Assembly (NCBI GenBank): GCA_012034575.1
Contig: JAAUPF010000002.1
Span: 26,275 to 90,274 of the forward strand
Direction: 5' to 3'
DNA from: Richelia sp. CSU_2_1
GTDB lineage: Bacteria; Cyanobacteriota; Cyanobacteriia; Cyanobacteriales; Microcoleaceae
Length of the DNA stretch: 64,000 nucleotides
The notes under the pieces were generated by a model that saw nothing but the letters and a program-made list of their open reading frames with translations, did no database searches and was not told the DNA's origin. A program made the translations under genes and the position numbers. The stretch's first letter is position 1. Every line of letters begins with the position of its first letter. Shown in pieces: positions 1 to 8,700 of the stretch.

Positions 1-177
1 CTCTGCGGCAGAGGGCAGGCTCGACTTTTTGCCAAATCCAAATAGCACCATAGGTTTGTGAAGGCGATTTTTGATAAACATCTTTACCTTACTTAATAAT
101 ACCAGATGGAAAGTTAAAATAGCGGCTCTTGTGAAGGTGGCAGGCACCAGGCAGATGTTTGGGCTGTTTTTTTGGTG

Positions 178-332
178 AGAACGTTTACAGAATCGTGACT
201 CTCTGACACAAGCGATTGAATAATAGCCTGCTACTTGACCGTCACCGCCTTGAGGAATTGCCACCCAAGTTTTAGCAATGCCTTAAGGGCGATCGCGTTC
301 AGCAAGGAAAAAATAGCCGTGACACCTATTAA
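178..332 (-). pseudogene. GNAT acetyltransferase remnant
   Basis: Read on the minus strand, this stretch gives YFFLAERDRP, a stop codon (near 284-286), then GIAKTWVAIPQGG and VAGYYSIA. The TWVA...VxGYYS pattern resembles the central part of GNAT acetyltransferases, including those used as toxins in toxin-antitoxin pairs. There is no start codon and the similarity fades after YYSIA, so I read it as a decayed fragment. Motif reading only; it could be chance. Confidence 0.35.
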
Positions 333-359
333 ATATAAAACACATTTAATTGAAAAGAC

Positions 360-522
360 ATGACTCAAAATAATTTACTGTCTCGCATCTCGATCGACTC
401 GAATAGCAGTAGAAATATTAATTCGCGGATTGGATGCGGCAGAAGTTGCGGGTAAATTGTGGATTATCCGAGGGGAACAGCTTTTGGAGTATCAAGCAAT
501 ATCGTCAGATGAATCTGACTAA
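360..522 (+). pseudogene. Decayed DUF433/DUF5615-type toxin-antitoxin remnant
   Basis: An ATG at 360 opens with MTQNNLLSRISIDSN, which resembles the usual start of cyanobacterial DUF433 antitoxin proteins. The frame then diverges. A second frame ends in GKLWIIRGEQLLEYQAIS and a stop at 520-522, resembling the C-terminal strand of small PIN-like (DUF5615) toxins. Both pieces are far too short to be intact. The simplest reading is a DUF433-DUF5615 pair collapsed by an internal deletion. An intact pair of the same type lies at 33.4 kb. The family calls are from memory of typical sequences and are tentative. Confidence 0.3.
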
Positions 523-601
523 AAATTTACTAGATACCGTAGGGTTTGTCGCGACCGACAATTTCCTAAATAGCGATCGATTTAGCATTTTGTCCCCTCA
601 A

Positions 602-1399
602 TCAAACGCAATCCCACTCGTAGACAACATCGCTAAAATCCAATTTTTTTAGTGCTGATTCTTTGATAAAAAAATTACCTACACCACCATCGCCCCACGA
701 AATATCTATTGCATCATTTCCATCCGAATCCATTTGAAATAAAAGAGTATACGGATCGCTTTCGCACTTTGGTCTAGGATCGTTTGATTGAAAAGAATCA
801 TGATAGCCACCAATTTTATGACCGTGAGGGGCGCATAGATTTATGTAATTCTCCCAAACTTCCTCATCTTCTCTAAATAATTTATAAAAATCTTCTCCTA
901 AAAATTTGATAAATCCCTCATCACAATCGGTAATTAGCCCATACTTTTTAGTAAATTGCAAACTGCAACTTCCCAAAATAGGAAAATACTCAATATTTGC
1001 TGGCAAAAAATCATAATTAGTGATTATATTCTCAAGGTTGAGGTCGAGTTCGGGAAAATATAAAATTTTAAAAATATCTTCACCAGAGTCGAAAGATAAG
1101 CCATATAGTTCATCGTCTGGAAGATAAAACTGCAAGATTCCTCGATCGGGAAAACCTTCGAGAGGTGGTACTTCGGAAAAGTTGATTTGGGCTAGCAAAA
1201 AGAAGTAATCTCCCTGAGGAGTTTTAGGATACTCGAATCCTTTAGGTAAATACGGCAATCCGCCAAATTTACTTTGCCACCAGTTCGCAGGTTCGTTGTT
1301 CTCGATTGTAATTTTAATATAGGGTTTGATAGTTGATTCGATTCGATCGCGATACTTTTCTAGTTTTGGAGATAGCGGAACATTAAGTTTGTAGTTCAT
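602..1399 (-). CDS. DUF1963 (YwqG-like) protein
   Basis: A 265-aa protein of the DUF1963/YwqG family, whose function is unknown. Recognisable features are the early LEKYRDRIESTIKPYIKI segment, the FGGLPYLPKGFEYP motif near residue 50, DYFFLLAQINFSEVP, and a C-terminal DSDGNDAIDISWGDGGVGNFFI strand-loop region. The open frame extends 8 codons further upstream (to 1423). The start at 1399 is preferred because homologues begin just before the KYRDRIE helix and the longer form overlaps the upstream gene. It follows the DUF2283 fusion gene on the same strand and is probably cotranscribed with it. No membrane segment or signal peptide is visible. Confidence 0.8.
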   Translation of the reverse strand: MNYKLNVPLSPKLEKYRDRIESTIKPYIKITIENNEPANWWQSKFGGLPYLPKGFEYPKTPQGDYFFLLAQINFSEVPPLEGFPDRGILQFYLPDDELYGLSFDSGEDIFKILYFPELDLNLENIITNYDFLPANIEYFPILGSCSLQFTKKYGLITDCDEGFIKFLGEDFYKLFREDEEVWENYINLCAPHGHKIGGYHDSFQSNDPRPKCESDPYTLLFQMDSDGNDAIDISWGDGGVGNFFIKESALKKLDFSDVVYEWDCV

Positions 1400-1415
1400 A
1401 CAAATTTTCTTACAT

Positions 1416-1898
1416 CTAAACACTTTCCAAACATTCGTGTTTTTCTCCTCCTTCTGATTCGCGCAATTTTCTCCGCAGCAACAGCGCGTCGATCGCGGGA
1501 TTAATCACTTCCTCAACTTCCCCATTTTCACCGTGAATTACCACCTCAAGCCATTGAGCTTTTGCTAAGCCAACTGCATATTTCAACGCTGCTTCCTGAG
1601 TGGCAAAAACCTTCTCGCTTGATGCTAGATTTTCCTCTGTCACCGCCCACCCATTGGGATGAGGTACTACGTGCAATTTTCGATTTAATTCCTTCAATAC
1701 CCGCTGTCGCAATCCAATTAAAGTAATGCCAACTATTGTTTCGCTATCCTCATGATAGCGAGCGATAACTCCATCGCTAACGTCCACTGCTACAGCCTCT
1801 CGCGGTTCTCCCAGAGAGATATAGAGAACATCCGCTTCTTTATCGTAAAACCCTGTAATATTTGTCAATTCTTCGAGAATTTTTACTGTTGCGTCCAT
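1416..1898 (-). CDS. DUF2283-DUF2188 fusion protein, probable antitoxin-like partner
   Basis: 160 aa. Residues ~12-65 match the DUF2283 pattern (FYDKEADVLYISLGEP, then DGVIARYHEDSETIVGITLIG). Residues ~72-125 look like DUF2188 (LHVVPHPNGWAVTEE, ATQEAALKYAVGLAK, WLEVVIHGENG). DUF2283 proteins are usually only about 60-80 aa, so this is a fusion. The start codon overlaps the end of the upstream gene by 16 bases (1883-1898), which implies translational coupling. Small DUF2283 proteins commonly sit beside toxin-like genes in cyanobacteria. An antitoxin-like role is inferred from that context and has not been shown. Confidence 0.65.
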   Translation of the reverse strand: MDATVKILEELTNITGFYDKEADVLYISLGEPREAVAVDVSDGVIARYHEDSETIVGITLIGLRQRVLKELNRKLHVVPHPNGWAVTEENLASSEKVFATQEAALKYAVGLAKAQWLEVVIHGENGEVEEVINPAIDALLLRRKLRESEGGEKHECLESV

Positions 1899-2221
1899 AT
1901 TATTCGCTTGTTTGATGATGGTTGTCTTCTCACGTAAGCTGTTGTGATAAATCCATCAGAGTTATTTATTTCTATATACACCACTACCAAAAATCTTCTA
2001 CTTTCGGGAATCAACGAATAAAAGCGTAGGGCTAGTAATCCGCCTGTAACGTCATCGATTTGAATCAGATCGGGATTCTCTAAAGTTTCTAAAACTCGCT
2101 CGTATTGAGCTTGCATTTCAGGATGTTCTTTCAAAATATGCTGCCACCGCTCTCTAGTGAGGCGTATTGGAACATTATTGAATGAACGACCAGTCCAAAG
2201 TAGATTGCTATCTTCCGTCAT
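1883..2221 (-). CDS. Putative BECR/RelE-fold nuclease-like protein
   Basis: 112 aa from the Met at 2221; the open frame reaches back to 2260, but the residues before TEDSNLLWTG look non-conserved. The body has LTRERWQHILKEHPEM, a helix ERVLETLENPDLIQ, then strands LLALRFYSLIPES, RFLVVVYIEI and ITTAYVRRQPS. The order (basic helix with conserved His, second helix, antiparallel strands ending in TAY) resembles the PBECR/DUF4258-like branch of BECR-fold toxins. It overlaps the DUF2283 fusion gene by 16 bases, as toxin-antitoxin pairs often do. The fold is inferred by eye and the activity is untested. Confidence 0.5.
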   Translation of the reverse strand: MTEDSNLLWTGRSFNNVPIRLTRERWQHILKEHPEMQAQYERVLETLENPDLIQIDDVTGGLLALRFYSLIPESRRFLVVVYIEINNSDGFITTAYVRRQPSSNKRIIWTQQ

Positions 2222-2284
2222 TTTATCTAAAATTTCATAAATAAGCAAGGGCATCCACAAGAGATGCCCTTACCGCAATCCAAA

Positions 2285-3811
2285 CTACGCCCCGACAGCT
2301 TCCTTAGCCGCGTACAACACCTCAACGGTAATTTGAGAAATCCCTCGATCGCGCGCAAATTTCTCAGTATTTCGCTTCACCTTGCCCCGCACAAAACCGG
2401 GGATTTTATTCAATTCCGCCTGTCCTTCCTTCGTCCAACCCATGTCGGAATCAGCCGAAATTCCCTTAGTAATCACTTCCTTAGTATCGTGGCCGCCGAA
2501 AATTTCCAGCAAGTGATCTTCCATGCCCAAAGTAAAGGAATTGTAGACCAAATCCACGCACTGATTTGTACCTTCATAACCCAAAAATGGCTTGTAGCCG
2601 ATCGGGAAATTTTGCACGTGAATCGGTGCGGCAATTACCCCGCAGGGAATATCCAACCGCTTTCCTACATGGCGTTCCATTTGCGTGCCGAAAATCGCTG
2701 AAGGTTCCGATGCGGCGATCGCATCTCCAATGGCCCCGTGATCGTCGGTGATAATTACTTCATCGCAATACTCGCTTACCTGTTCCCGGAACCAGTCAGC
2801 ATCGTATTTGCAGTAGGTTCCCGCCCACACAACGTGAATTCCCATCTCGCGAGCCAAAATCTTCGTCATCGCGGCTGCGTGGGTGTTGTCGCCAAATACG
2901 ACGGCTTTTTTACCAGTTAAATTTTGACAGTCGATCGACCTTGAAAACCAGGCAGCTTGGGATACAAATCGCGTTTGTTCGTCGATAAATTCTTCGTAAT
3001 CAACATCCGCACCTTGCGCGTTCAAAACTTGCTGGATCTTGCGAATGCAGCGCGCTGTTTCTACCACTCCCATCGGCGTGATATCGACATAGGGCATCCC
3101 GAATTCTGATTCTAAATAGCGGGCAGCCATCATGCCCAATTCCCGGTAAGGAACTAAGTTAAACCAAGCGCGGGGGAGATTTTTTAAATTGTGAACCGAA
3201 GCGCCTTCGGGAATCACTTCGTTGACTTCGATTCCCAAATCTGCCATCAATCGTTTCAACTCGGTGCAGTCATGTTGGTTGTGGAAACCGAGGGTAGAGG
3301 TGCCGATGATGTTGACAGATGGTTTTGCAGTTTTGTCTGCGGGCAAGTTGCCTTTTTTGCGGGCTTTGTTGATGTAGAATTGGACGATTTGATCTAAAGT
3401 GCGATCGGCCGCTTGCAATTCGTTTACCCGATAATGGTTAACATCGGCTAGCATGACATCGCCTTTAGCATCCAATTGAGCTCGGCTGACAAAGTTTTCC
3501 AAATCTTCTTGCAAAATGCTAGAGGTGCAAGTCGGAGTCAACACGATTAAATCCGGGTGCTCTTCTGCATCTTTGCGGGTGATATTTTCCACCACTTTTT
3601 CTTGCGAACCTCGGGCGAGTACGTGTCTGTCAACGACGCTGGTAGTTACTGGGGTAAAGTCGCGTTCCCTTGCCAGCATGGATCGCATCACGTTGAAATA
3701 GTCGTCTCCCAGGGGCGCGTGCATGATGGCATGGACGTTTTTGAAGGAACTGGCAACGCGGAGGGTGCCGATGTGGGCGGGGCCTGCGTACATCCAATAA
3801 GCCAATTTCAT
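2285..3811 (-). CDS. chlB: Light-independent protochlorophyllide reductase subunit B
   Basis: 508 aa, the normal length for ChlB. It is the catalytic subunit of dark-operative protochlorophyllide oxidoreductase, which with ChlN and ChlL reduces protochlorophyllide to chlorophyllide without light. The sequence opens [20 protein letters not shown]. Asp36 (PLGDD) matches the Asp that replaces a cysteine as ligand of the NB [4Fe-4S] cluster in this family. [15 protein letters not shown] and HVQNFP are also typical. The C-terminal ~60 residues ([27 protein letters not shown]) form the usual small helical domain. It stands alone; chlL and chlN are not in the window. The oxygen-sensitive complex matters in darkness or low oxygen. 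Confidence 0.96.
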   Translation of the reverse strand: MKLAYWMYAGPAHIGTLRVASSFKNVHAIMHAPLGDDYFNVMRSMLARERDFTPVTTSVVDRHVLARGSQEKVVENITRKDAEEHPDLIVLTPTCTSSILQEDLENFVSRAQLDAKGDVMLADVNHYRVNELQAADRTLDQIVQFYINKARKKGNLPADKTAKPSVNIIGTSTLGFHNQHDCTELKRLMADLGIEVNEVIPEGASVHNLKNLPRAWFNLVPYRELGMMAARYLESEFGMPYVDITPMGVVETARCIRKIQQVLNAQGADVDYEEFIDEQTRFVSQAAWFSRSIDCQNLTGKKAVVFGDNTHAAAMTKILAREMGIHVVWAGTYCKYDADWFREQVSEYCDEVIITDDHGAIGDAIAASEPSAIFGTQMERHVGKRLDIPCGVIAAPIHVQNFPIGYKPFLGYEGTNQCVDLVYNSFTLGMEDHLLEIFGGHDTKEVITKGISADSDMGWTKEGQAELNKIPGFVRGKVKRNTEKFARDRGISQITVEVLYAAKEAVGA

Positions 3812-4253
3812 ACTCTATTCTCCTGTGTGGTAATTAAGAATTGCTCGATCGGGCGATCGTTGCTAAATTTTAAGGTTGTTTCCGATTTTCTCACCAGATG
3901 AATCCTTTAGAAATTATGACTTTCTGAAGATTTATAGATGGGTGCGATGCTCAAACCCTTTGCTGCTTGGGATTTGACTTAAAACTAAAACAACTTTTTG
4001 ATTTTTTATTGCAATAATTCTTAATTAATTGTCAATTTTCGTTAAGAGTTCGGCAAATGTTATAGCAGTTGACAGTTGTGCGGGAGTTTTGAGTTTTGAG
4101 TTTTGAGTTTTGAGTTGAAGAAAAGTTTTGAATTGAGGGGGAGTAGGGGCGATCGAATTCCATGCTACTTATATATTGACTTTTTAGACAATATTTAATA
4201 GACTATTAGTTAAAGCAGAATTTTTCCACATTCAATTCTCCAATCTAAAATCG
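3812..4253. other. Intergenic region with TTTTGAG heptad repeat
   Basis: About 440 AT-rich bases between the divergent chlB and KTSC genes, so it should hold both promoters. At about 4083-4115 there are four tandem copies of a TTTTGAG heptad, a short tandem repeat type common between genes in filamentous cyanobacteria. No RNA gene or strong terminator is seen. Confidence 0.6.
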
Positions 4254-4694
4254 ATGAAACTATCCAAAATAGATTTGAGCAATGTATTAGCTGTCGGTCA
4301 CTCTAACGGTCAATTGGGACTGTTAATCGATCGAGGCGATGAGGTCGAATTTATCGAAATTGCCGCACCGGAAGCAGCACTTCACGGTTTGCAAATGATC
4401 GATTACATTGCCAATACCGATACAGCCGAACTTAGCATGGGTGCGGGATTGCCAGAAATTGCTCCAAGCTGCGATCCAATTGAAATGGAGCCCGTAAATT
4501 CCGCAATGGCAAGATCGATCGGATACAACGAAGAAGAGCAAGTTTTGCAGGTAGAATTTAGTAGCGGAGCGGTTTATCAATACAGCGATGTAGAGCCGGA
4601 AGTTTGGGAATCCTTGCAAGATGCCGATTCCACGGGCAGATTTTTCAATTCCGAGATTAAAGGTTGCTATTCGAGCCGACGAGTAGATGACTGA
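4254..4694 (+). CDS. KTSC-domain protein
   Basis: 146 aa. The C-terminal ~60 residues fit the KTSC domain: SIGYNEEEQVLQVEFSSG, VYQYSDVEPEVWESL, DSTGRFFNSEIKG. This small domain is found near lysyl-tRNA synthetases, phage genes and in stand-alone proteins, and its function is unclear. The N-terminal half (NGQLGLLIDRGDEVEFIEI, LHGLQMIDYI) is not recognised but appears ordered, with no signal peptide or membrane segment. The gene stands alone between chlB and a tnpB relic. Confidence 0.75.
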   Translation: MKLSKIDLSNVLAVGHSNGQLGLLIDRGDEVEFIEIAAPEAALHGLQMIDYIANTDTAELSMGAGLPEIAPSCDPIEMEPVNSAMARSIGYNEEEQVLQVEFSSGAVYQYSDVEPEVWESLQDADSTGRFFNSEIKGCYSSRRVDD

Positions 4695-4827
4695 ATTTAG
4701 TTAGCAGTTCTAAGTTTAAAGGGCGCGATCGAACTGCAATAACTTACGTATTTTCGCGGAAGGTAGGACAGATGCGAATAACATTTAAGACTTGCCTCGA
4801 TGCCAGTAAATCCAGTATAATATTGGA

Positions 4828-5368
4828 ATGCTGACTATCAATCACCGCTACCGAATCTATCCAGACACCACTCAAGAGCAACAACTCATTGAGTGGATGG
4901 AAATCTGTCGAGGCGCATTTAACTATGCGTTGCAAGAGATCAAAGATTGGTGCGGTAGTCGTAAATGTTCGATCGATCGATGCTCCATTGAGAAAGAATA
5001 TATCCTCTCTCCTGAAGTTAAATTTCCCAACGAGATTCAGCAACTTAACAACTTGCCCAAAGCGAAGAAAGAATTTCCCAAATTGAGTGAAGTTCCTTCT
5101 CAAGTTCTCCAGCAAACCATAATGTGGTGGCGAAGTCAAAAAAGACCTGAGTGTTAAAGTTCATGACTGTTCTCATTGCGGGTATAAAACAGATAGGGAC
5201 ATCGCAGCAGGTCAAAATATCAGAAATCGTGGAATAGTTTTAATTAGTACCGTTGGACAGACGGGAACGGAAACAGCCTGTGCAGACGATCTACCGGGGA
5301 CTGATGAAAGTCAGTCTAGGCAAGTGTCGAAATCTCGTAAGAAAGTAACCAGGAAACCGAAGAAGTGA
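4828..5368 (+). pseudogene. tnpB: IS605/IS1341-type tnpB, internally deleted
   Basis: The first ~100 codons encode a TnpB/OrfB N-terminus (NHRYRIYPDTTQEQQLIEWM, RGAFNYALQEIKDW, EVPSQVLQQTI). From about 5138 another frame gives the far C-terminus: HDCSHCGYKTDRDIAAGQNI, with the CxxC half of the zinc finger and the last RuvC aspartate region, then a basic tail ending at a stop at 5366-5368. Full TnpB is roughly 400 aa, so around 200 central residues, including most of RuvC and the first CxxC, are missing. The product cannot be an active nuclease. No tnpA lies alongside. The 3' end and its hairpin remain. Confidence 0.85.
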
Positions 5369-5379
5369 TTCTTTGGAAG

Positions 5380-5409
5380 CCCTCGGTATAATCTTTGATT
5401 TACCGAGGG
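5380..5409 (+). ncRNA. Right-end hairpin of the IS605-type relic (possible omega-RNA 3' part)
   Basis: CCCTCGGTA (5380-5388) pairs with TACCGAGGG (5401-5409) around a 12-base loop, just after the tnpB stop. IS200/IS605 right ends carry such subterminal hairpins, and the TnpB guide RNA overlaps the 3' end of tnpB and this region. The guide would be the bases immediately downstream of the element end. The stem is seen directly; the RNA role is inferred. Confidence 0.5.
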
Positions 5410-5434
5410 AGGATGTCACGTATTAACTGCGTGC

Positions 5435-5784
5435 CAACTCGAAACCCTCAAGCCATCAGTTATCCCAGAGCAACGCTCGACCCAATCTCCAATCTCCAAT
5501 CTCCAATCTCGATCGGTCATCCCAGAGTAACCCTAAACCCAATCTCCAATCTAAAATCTAAAATCTAAAATCTAAAATCTAAAATCGTATCGCCCCTTGC
5601 GCAAGTCCAATATTTGTGCTTTTCTTTACCTAGCTGCTGCCTGCCAGACAACAACAGAACGTACCGACAGCAGCACCCGCAGTTTGCTGTCAAGGCTTGC
5701 TTTCCCACACATCCCAAAAAATAGCACTTGGGTGATAATGGAGGGTACATTAACCAAGCACACCTAATTTGAGAGAACCCAACT
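5435..5784. repeat. Intergenic region with CCAATCT and AAAATCT heptads
   Basis: Two successive blocks each carry a TCCCAGAG-to-AACCC lead-in followed by heptads: CCAATCT-type copies at about 5483-5511 and AAAATCT-type copies at about 5541-5586. This looks like a duplicated unit whose heptad has diverged. The remaining ~190 bases precede the giant kinase gene and presumably carry its promoter; GAGAG at 5771-5775 may act as its ribosome binding site. Confidence 0.65.
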
Positions 5785-8700
5785 ATGATGGCAATTCCCG
5801 GCGTTGCAGTTCTCGCTCTGATTTATGAAAGCAGTACCTCCCTGGTGTACCGCGGCCGCAACGAGCAGGACAATCAACCTGTTATTATCAAAATTATCAA
5901 AGAAGATTATCCGACTCCCGAAGAATTAAATAGATACAGGCGCGAATATGAAATCACTGCAAATTTGAGCCTGGATGGTGTTGTCAAAGTCTACAAGTTG
6001 CAGCCTGTAAGAAACAGTCTGGCAATGATTTTAGAAGATTTTGGCGGCGAATCTTTAAGAATATTCATGAATTCCCAAAAATTTACAATTTTAGGATTTT
6101 TGACAACTGCTATAAAAGTTGCTGAAACCTTGGGAGAAATTCACGCTAAAAATGTAATTCACAAAGATATTAACCCGGCAAATATTGTTTTTAATCCAGC
6201 TACCGGCACAGTAAAATTAATTGATTTTAGCATTTCCACCGATCTAGAAAGCGAAAACATTCCCAATAAGAATCCAAATTTTTTAGAAGGTACTTTAGCC
6301 TATATGTCGCCCGAACAAACGGGCAGAATGAACCGGGTAATCGATTATCGCACTGACTTTTATTCCTTAGGCGTTACTTTCTATGAAGTGCTGGCAGGGC
6401 AACTGCCTTTTAGCACTACCGATCCGATGGAATTAGTTCACTGTCACATTGCCAAGCAGCCAGTACCCCTTAATGAAATTGCACCGGAAATCCCTCAAGC
6501 TGTTTCGGACATTGTGATGAAATTGCTAGCAAAAGCGGCTGAGGATCGCTATCAAAGTGCCTGGGGACTGAAAGCAGATTTGGAATCTTGTCTGTTTCAG
6601 TTGCAGACATCGGGGTTTATTTCCGAGTTCGCTCTCGGCAGTCAAGATATTTCCGATAAATTTCAAATACCGCAAAAACTTTACGGCAGACAGCGAGAGG
6701 TGGAAACTCTTTTAGCTGCTTTTGAACGGGTAGCAGCAACAAATAGTCGATCTTACCGCGTCGAACAGTCCCAGATTTCCGTAGTTAAGAAAGAATTAGG
6801 AACCACCGAAGAAGTTACCCATGCGGTGCGCACTAGGGGAGAGCACAAATCTCGCAGCGAGATGATGCTAATTGCCGGTTATTCCGGCATCGGCAAATCG
6901 GCAATGGTCAAGATTTTAGACAAACCGATTACCCGCAGGCGGGGCTATTTTATTTGGGGCAAATTTGACCAGTACAAGCGGACGATTCCTTACTCCGCAG
7001 TTGTCAGCGCTTTTTCGGAATTGGTGCGGCAACTTTTAACTGAAAGCGAAGCTCAATTAGCTGTTTGGCGGGAAAAACTGCGCAATTCCTTCGGGCAAAA
7101 CGGGCAAATTATTATTGATGTGATTCCCGAAGTCGAATTGATTGTCGGGCCTCAATCTCCAGTTGCTGAATTGGGGCCGACGGAATCTCTCAACCGTTTT
7201 AATTTAGTCTTTCAAAACTTCATTCGGGTATTTTGCCAGCCGGAACATCCGCTGGTAATTTTTCTCGATGATTTGCAGTGGGCGGATTCTGCAACTCTCA
7301 AACTGATCGAGTTGATGATGACAGATGAAGCGACGCAGTATCTATTTTTAATTGGCGCTTACCGCGATAATGAAGTCAGTCCCACTCATCCTTTAATGAT
7401 GACTGTGGAAACGCTGCGCAATCACGAAGCGATTATCAATGAAATTGCTTTGCTGCCGTTGGGAGTGGAACACATCACTCATTTGATTGCCGAGACTTTG
7501 CACAATGACAGACAGTCAGTCAAACCTTTGGCTGAGTTGGTGGTAAGCAAAACAGACGGCAATCCGTTTTTTGTCAATCAATTCTTGCACACGCTTTACC
7601 AAGAAAACTTGCTAGTTTTTCACCCCCCGCAGGCGGGTAGCAAGGGCGGCTGGCATTGGGATATGAGTCAAATCGAGCAGTGTGCCATCACTGATAATGT
7701 AGTAGATTTGATGGTGCAAAAATTGAGAAAATTGCCTAGTCCGACGCAGCAGGTTTTGCGTTTGGTGGCTTGTTTGGGCAACGAATTCGATTTAAACACT
7801 CTGTCTTTAATTAACGAGAAAGAAGCATCGGAAACTTTTTCGCAGTTGCTGCCGGCGATTAAGTCGGGATTGATTTTGCCGACTTCGGAATTGGAAAGCA
7901 AATCGTTAGATTACGTGCTGTTTCCGCTGTTGATTCTCAATTATAAATTTTTGCACGATCGCGTCCAACAAGCAGCTTATGCTTTAATCGACGATTCGCA
8001 AAAAAAGGCCGTTCACCTGAAAATCGGCAGGCAAATACTAGAAAATACTCCGGCTGAATATCGGGCCGATCGCATTTTTGAATTAGTCGATCATTTGAAT
8101 GTAGCTCGAACTTTGATTGCGGACGATCGAGAATTAATCGAACTAGCAACATTGAATTTAGACGCCGCCCGGAGGGCAAAAGATGCCACTGCTTACGTTG
8201 CTGCTTTGCAGTATTTAACAGCAGGAATGGACGGATTGAAGGCGGATATTTGGGATTCCCATTATGATTTAGCCTTTGCACTGCATATCGAACGGGCAAG
8301 TGTTGAGTATTTAAATGGCTATTTCGAGAATTCCGAAGAATTTATCAACATCACATTAGAAAAAGCGCGATCGCCCTTAGAAAAAGTAGAAATCTACAAC
8401 CTGTTAATCGTACAGTATACCCTGCGCGCCAAATACGAAGAAGCTGTCAAATGCGGCATCAAAGCCCTGAACTTGCTGGGAATTGAATTGCCGCTAGACG
8501 GGTTGCAAACAGTCATTTCCGAAGAATTTGCAGCAGCCAAAGCTTTTTTAGCCGATCGCGAAATAGCTTCCCTAATTGACGCCCACGAAATGACGGTTCC
8601 CGATAAAAAAGTAGCAGTCAAATTAATCACCAACTTGCTGACATCGGCGTACCTCAACAACCCAGATTTGTGGAAAGTCAGCGTTTTAAAAGGAGTCAAC

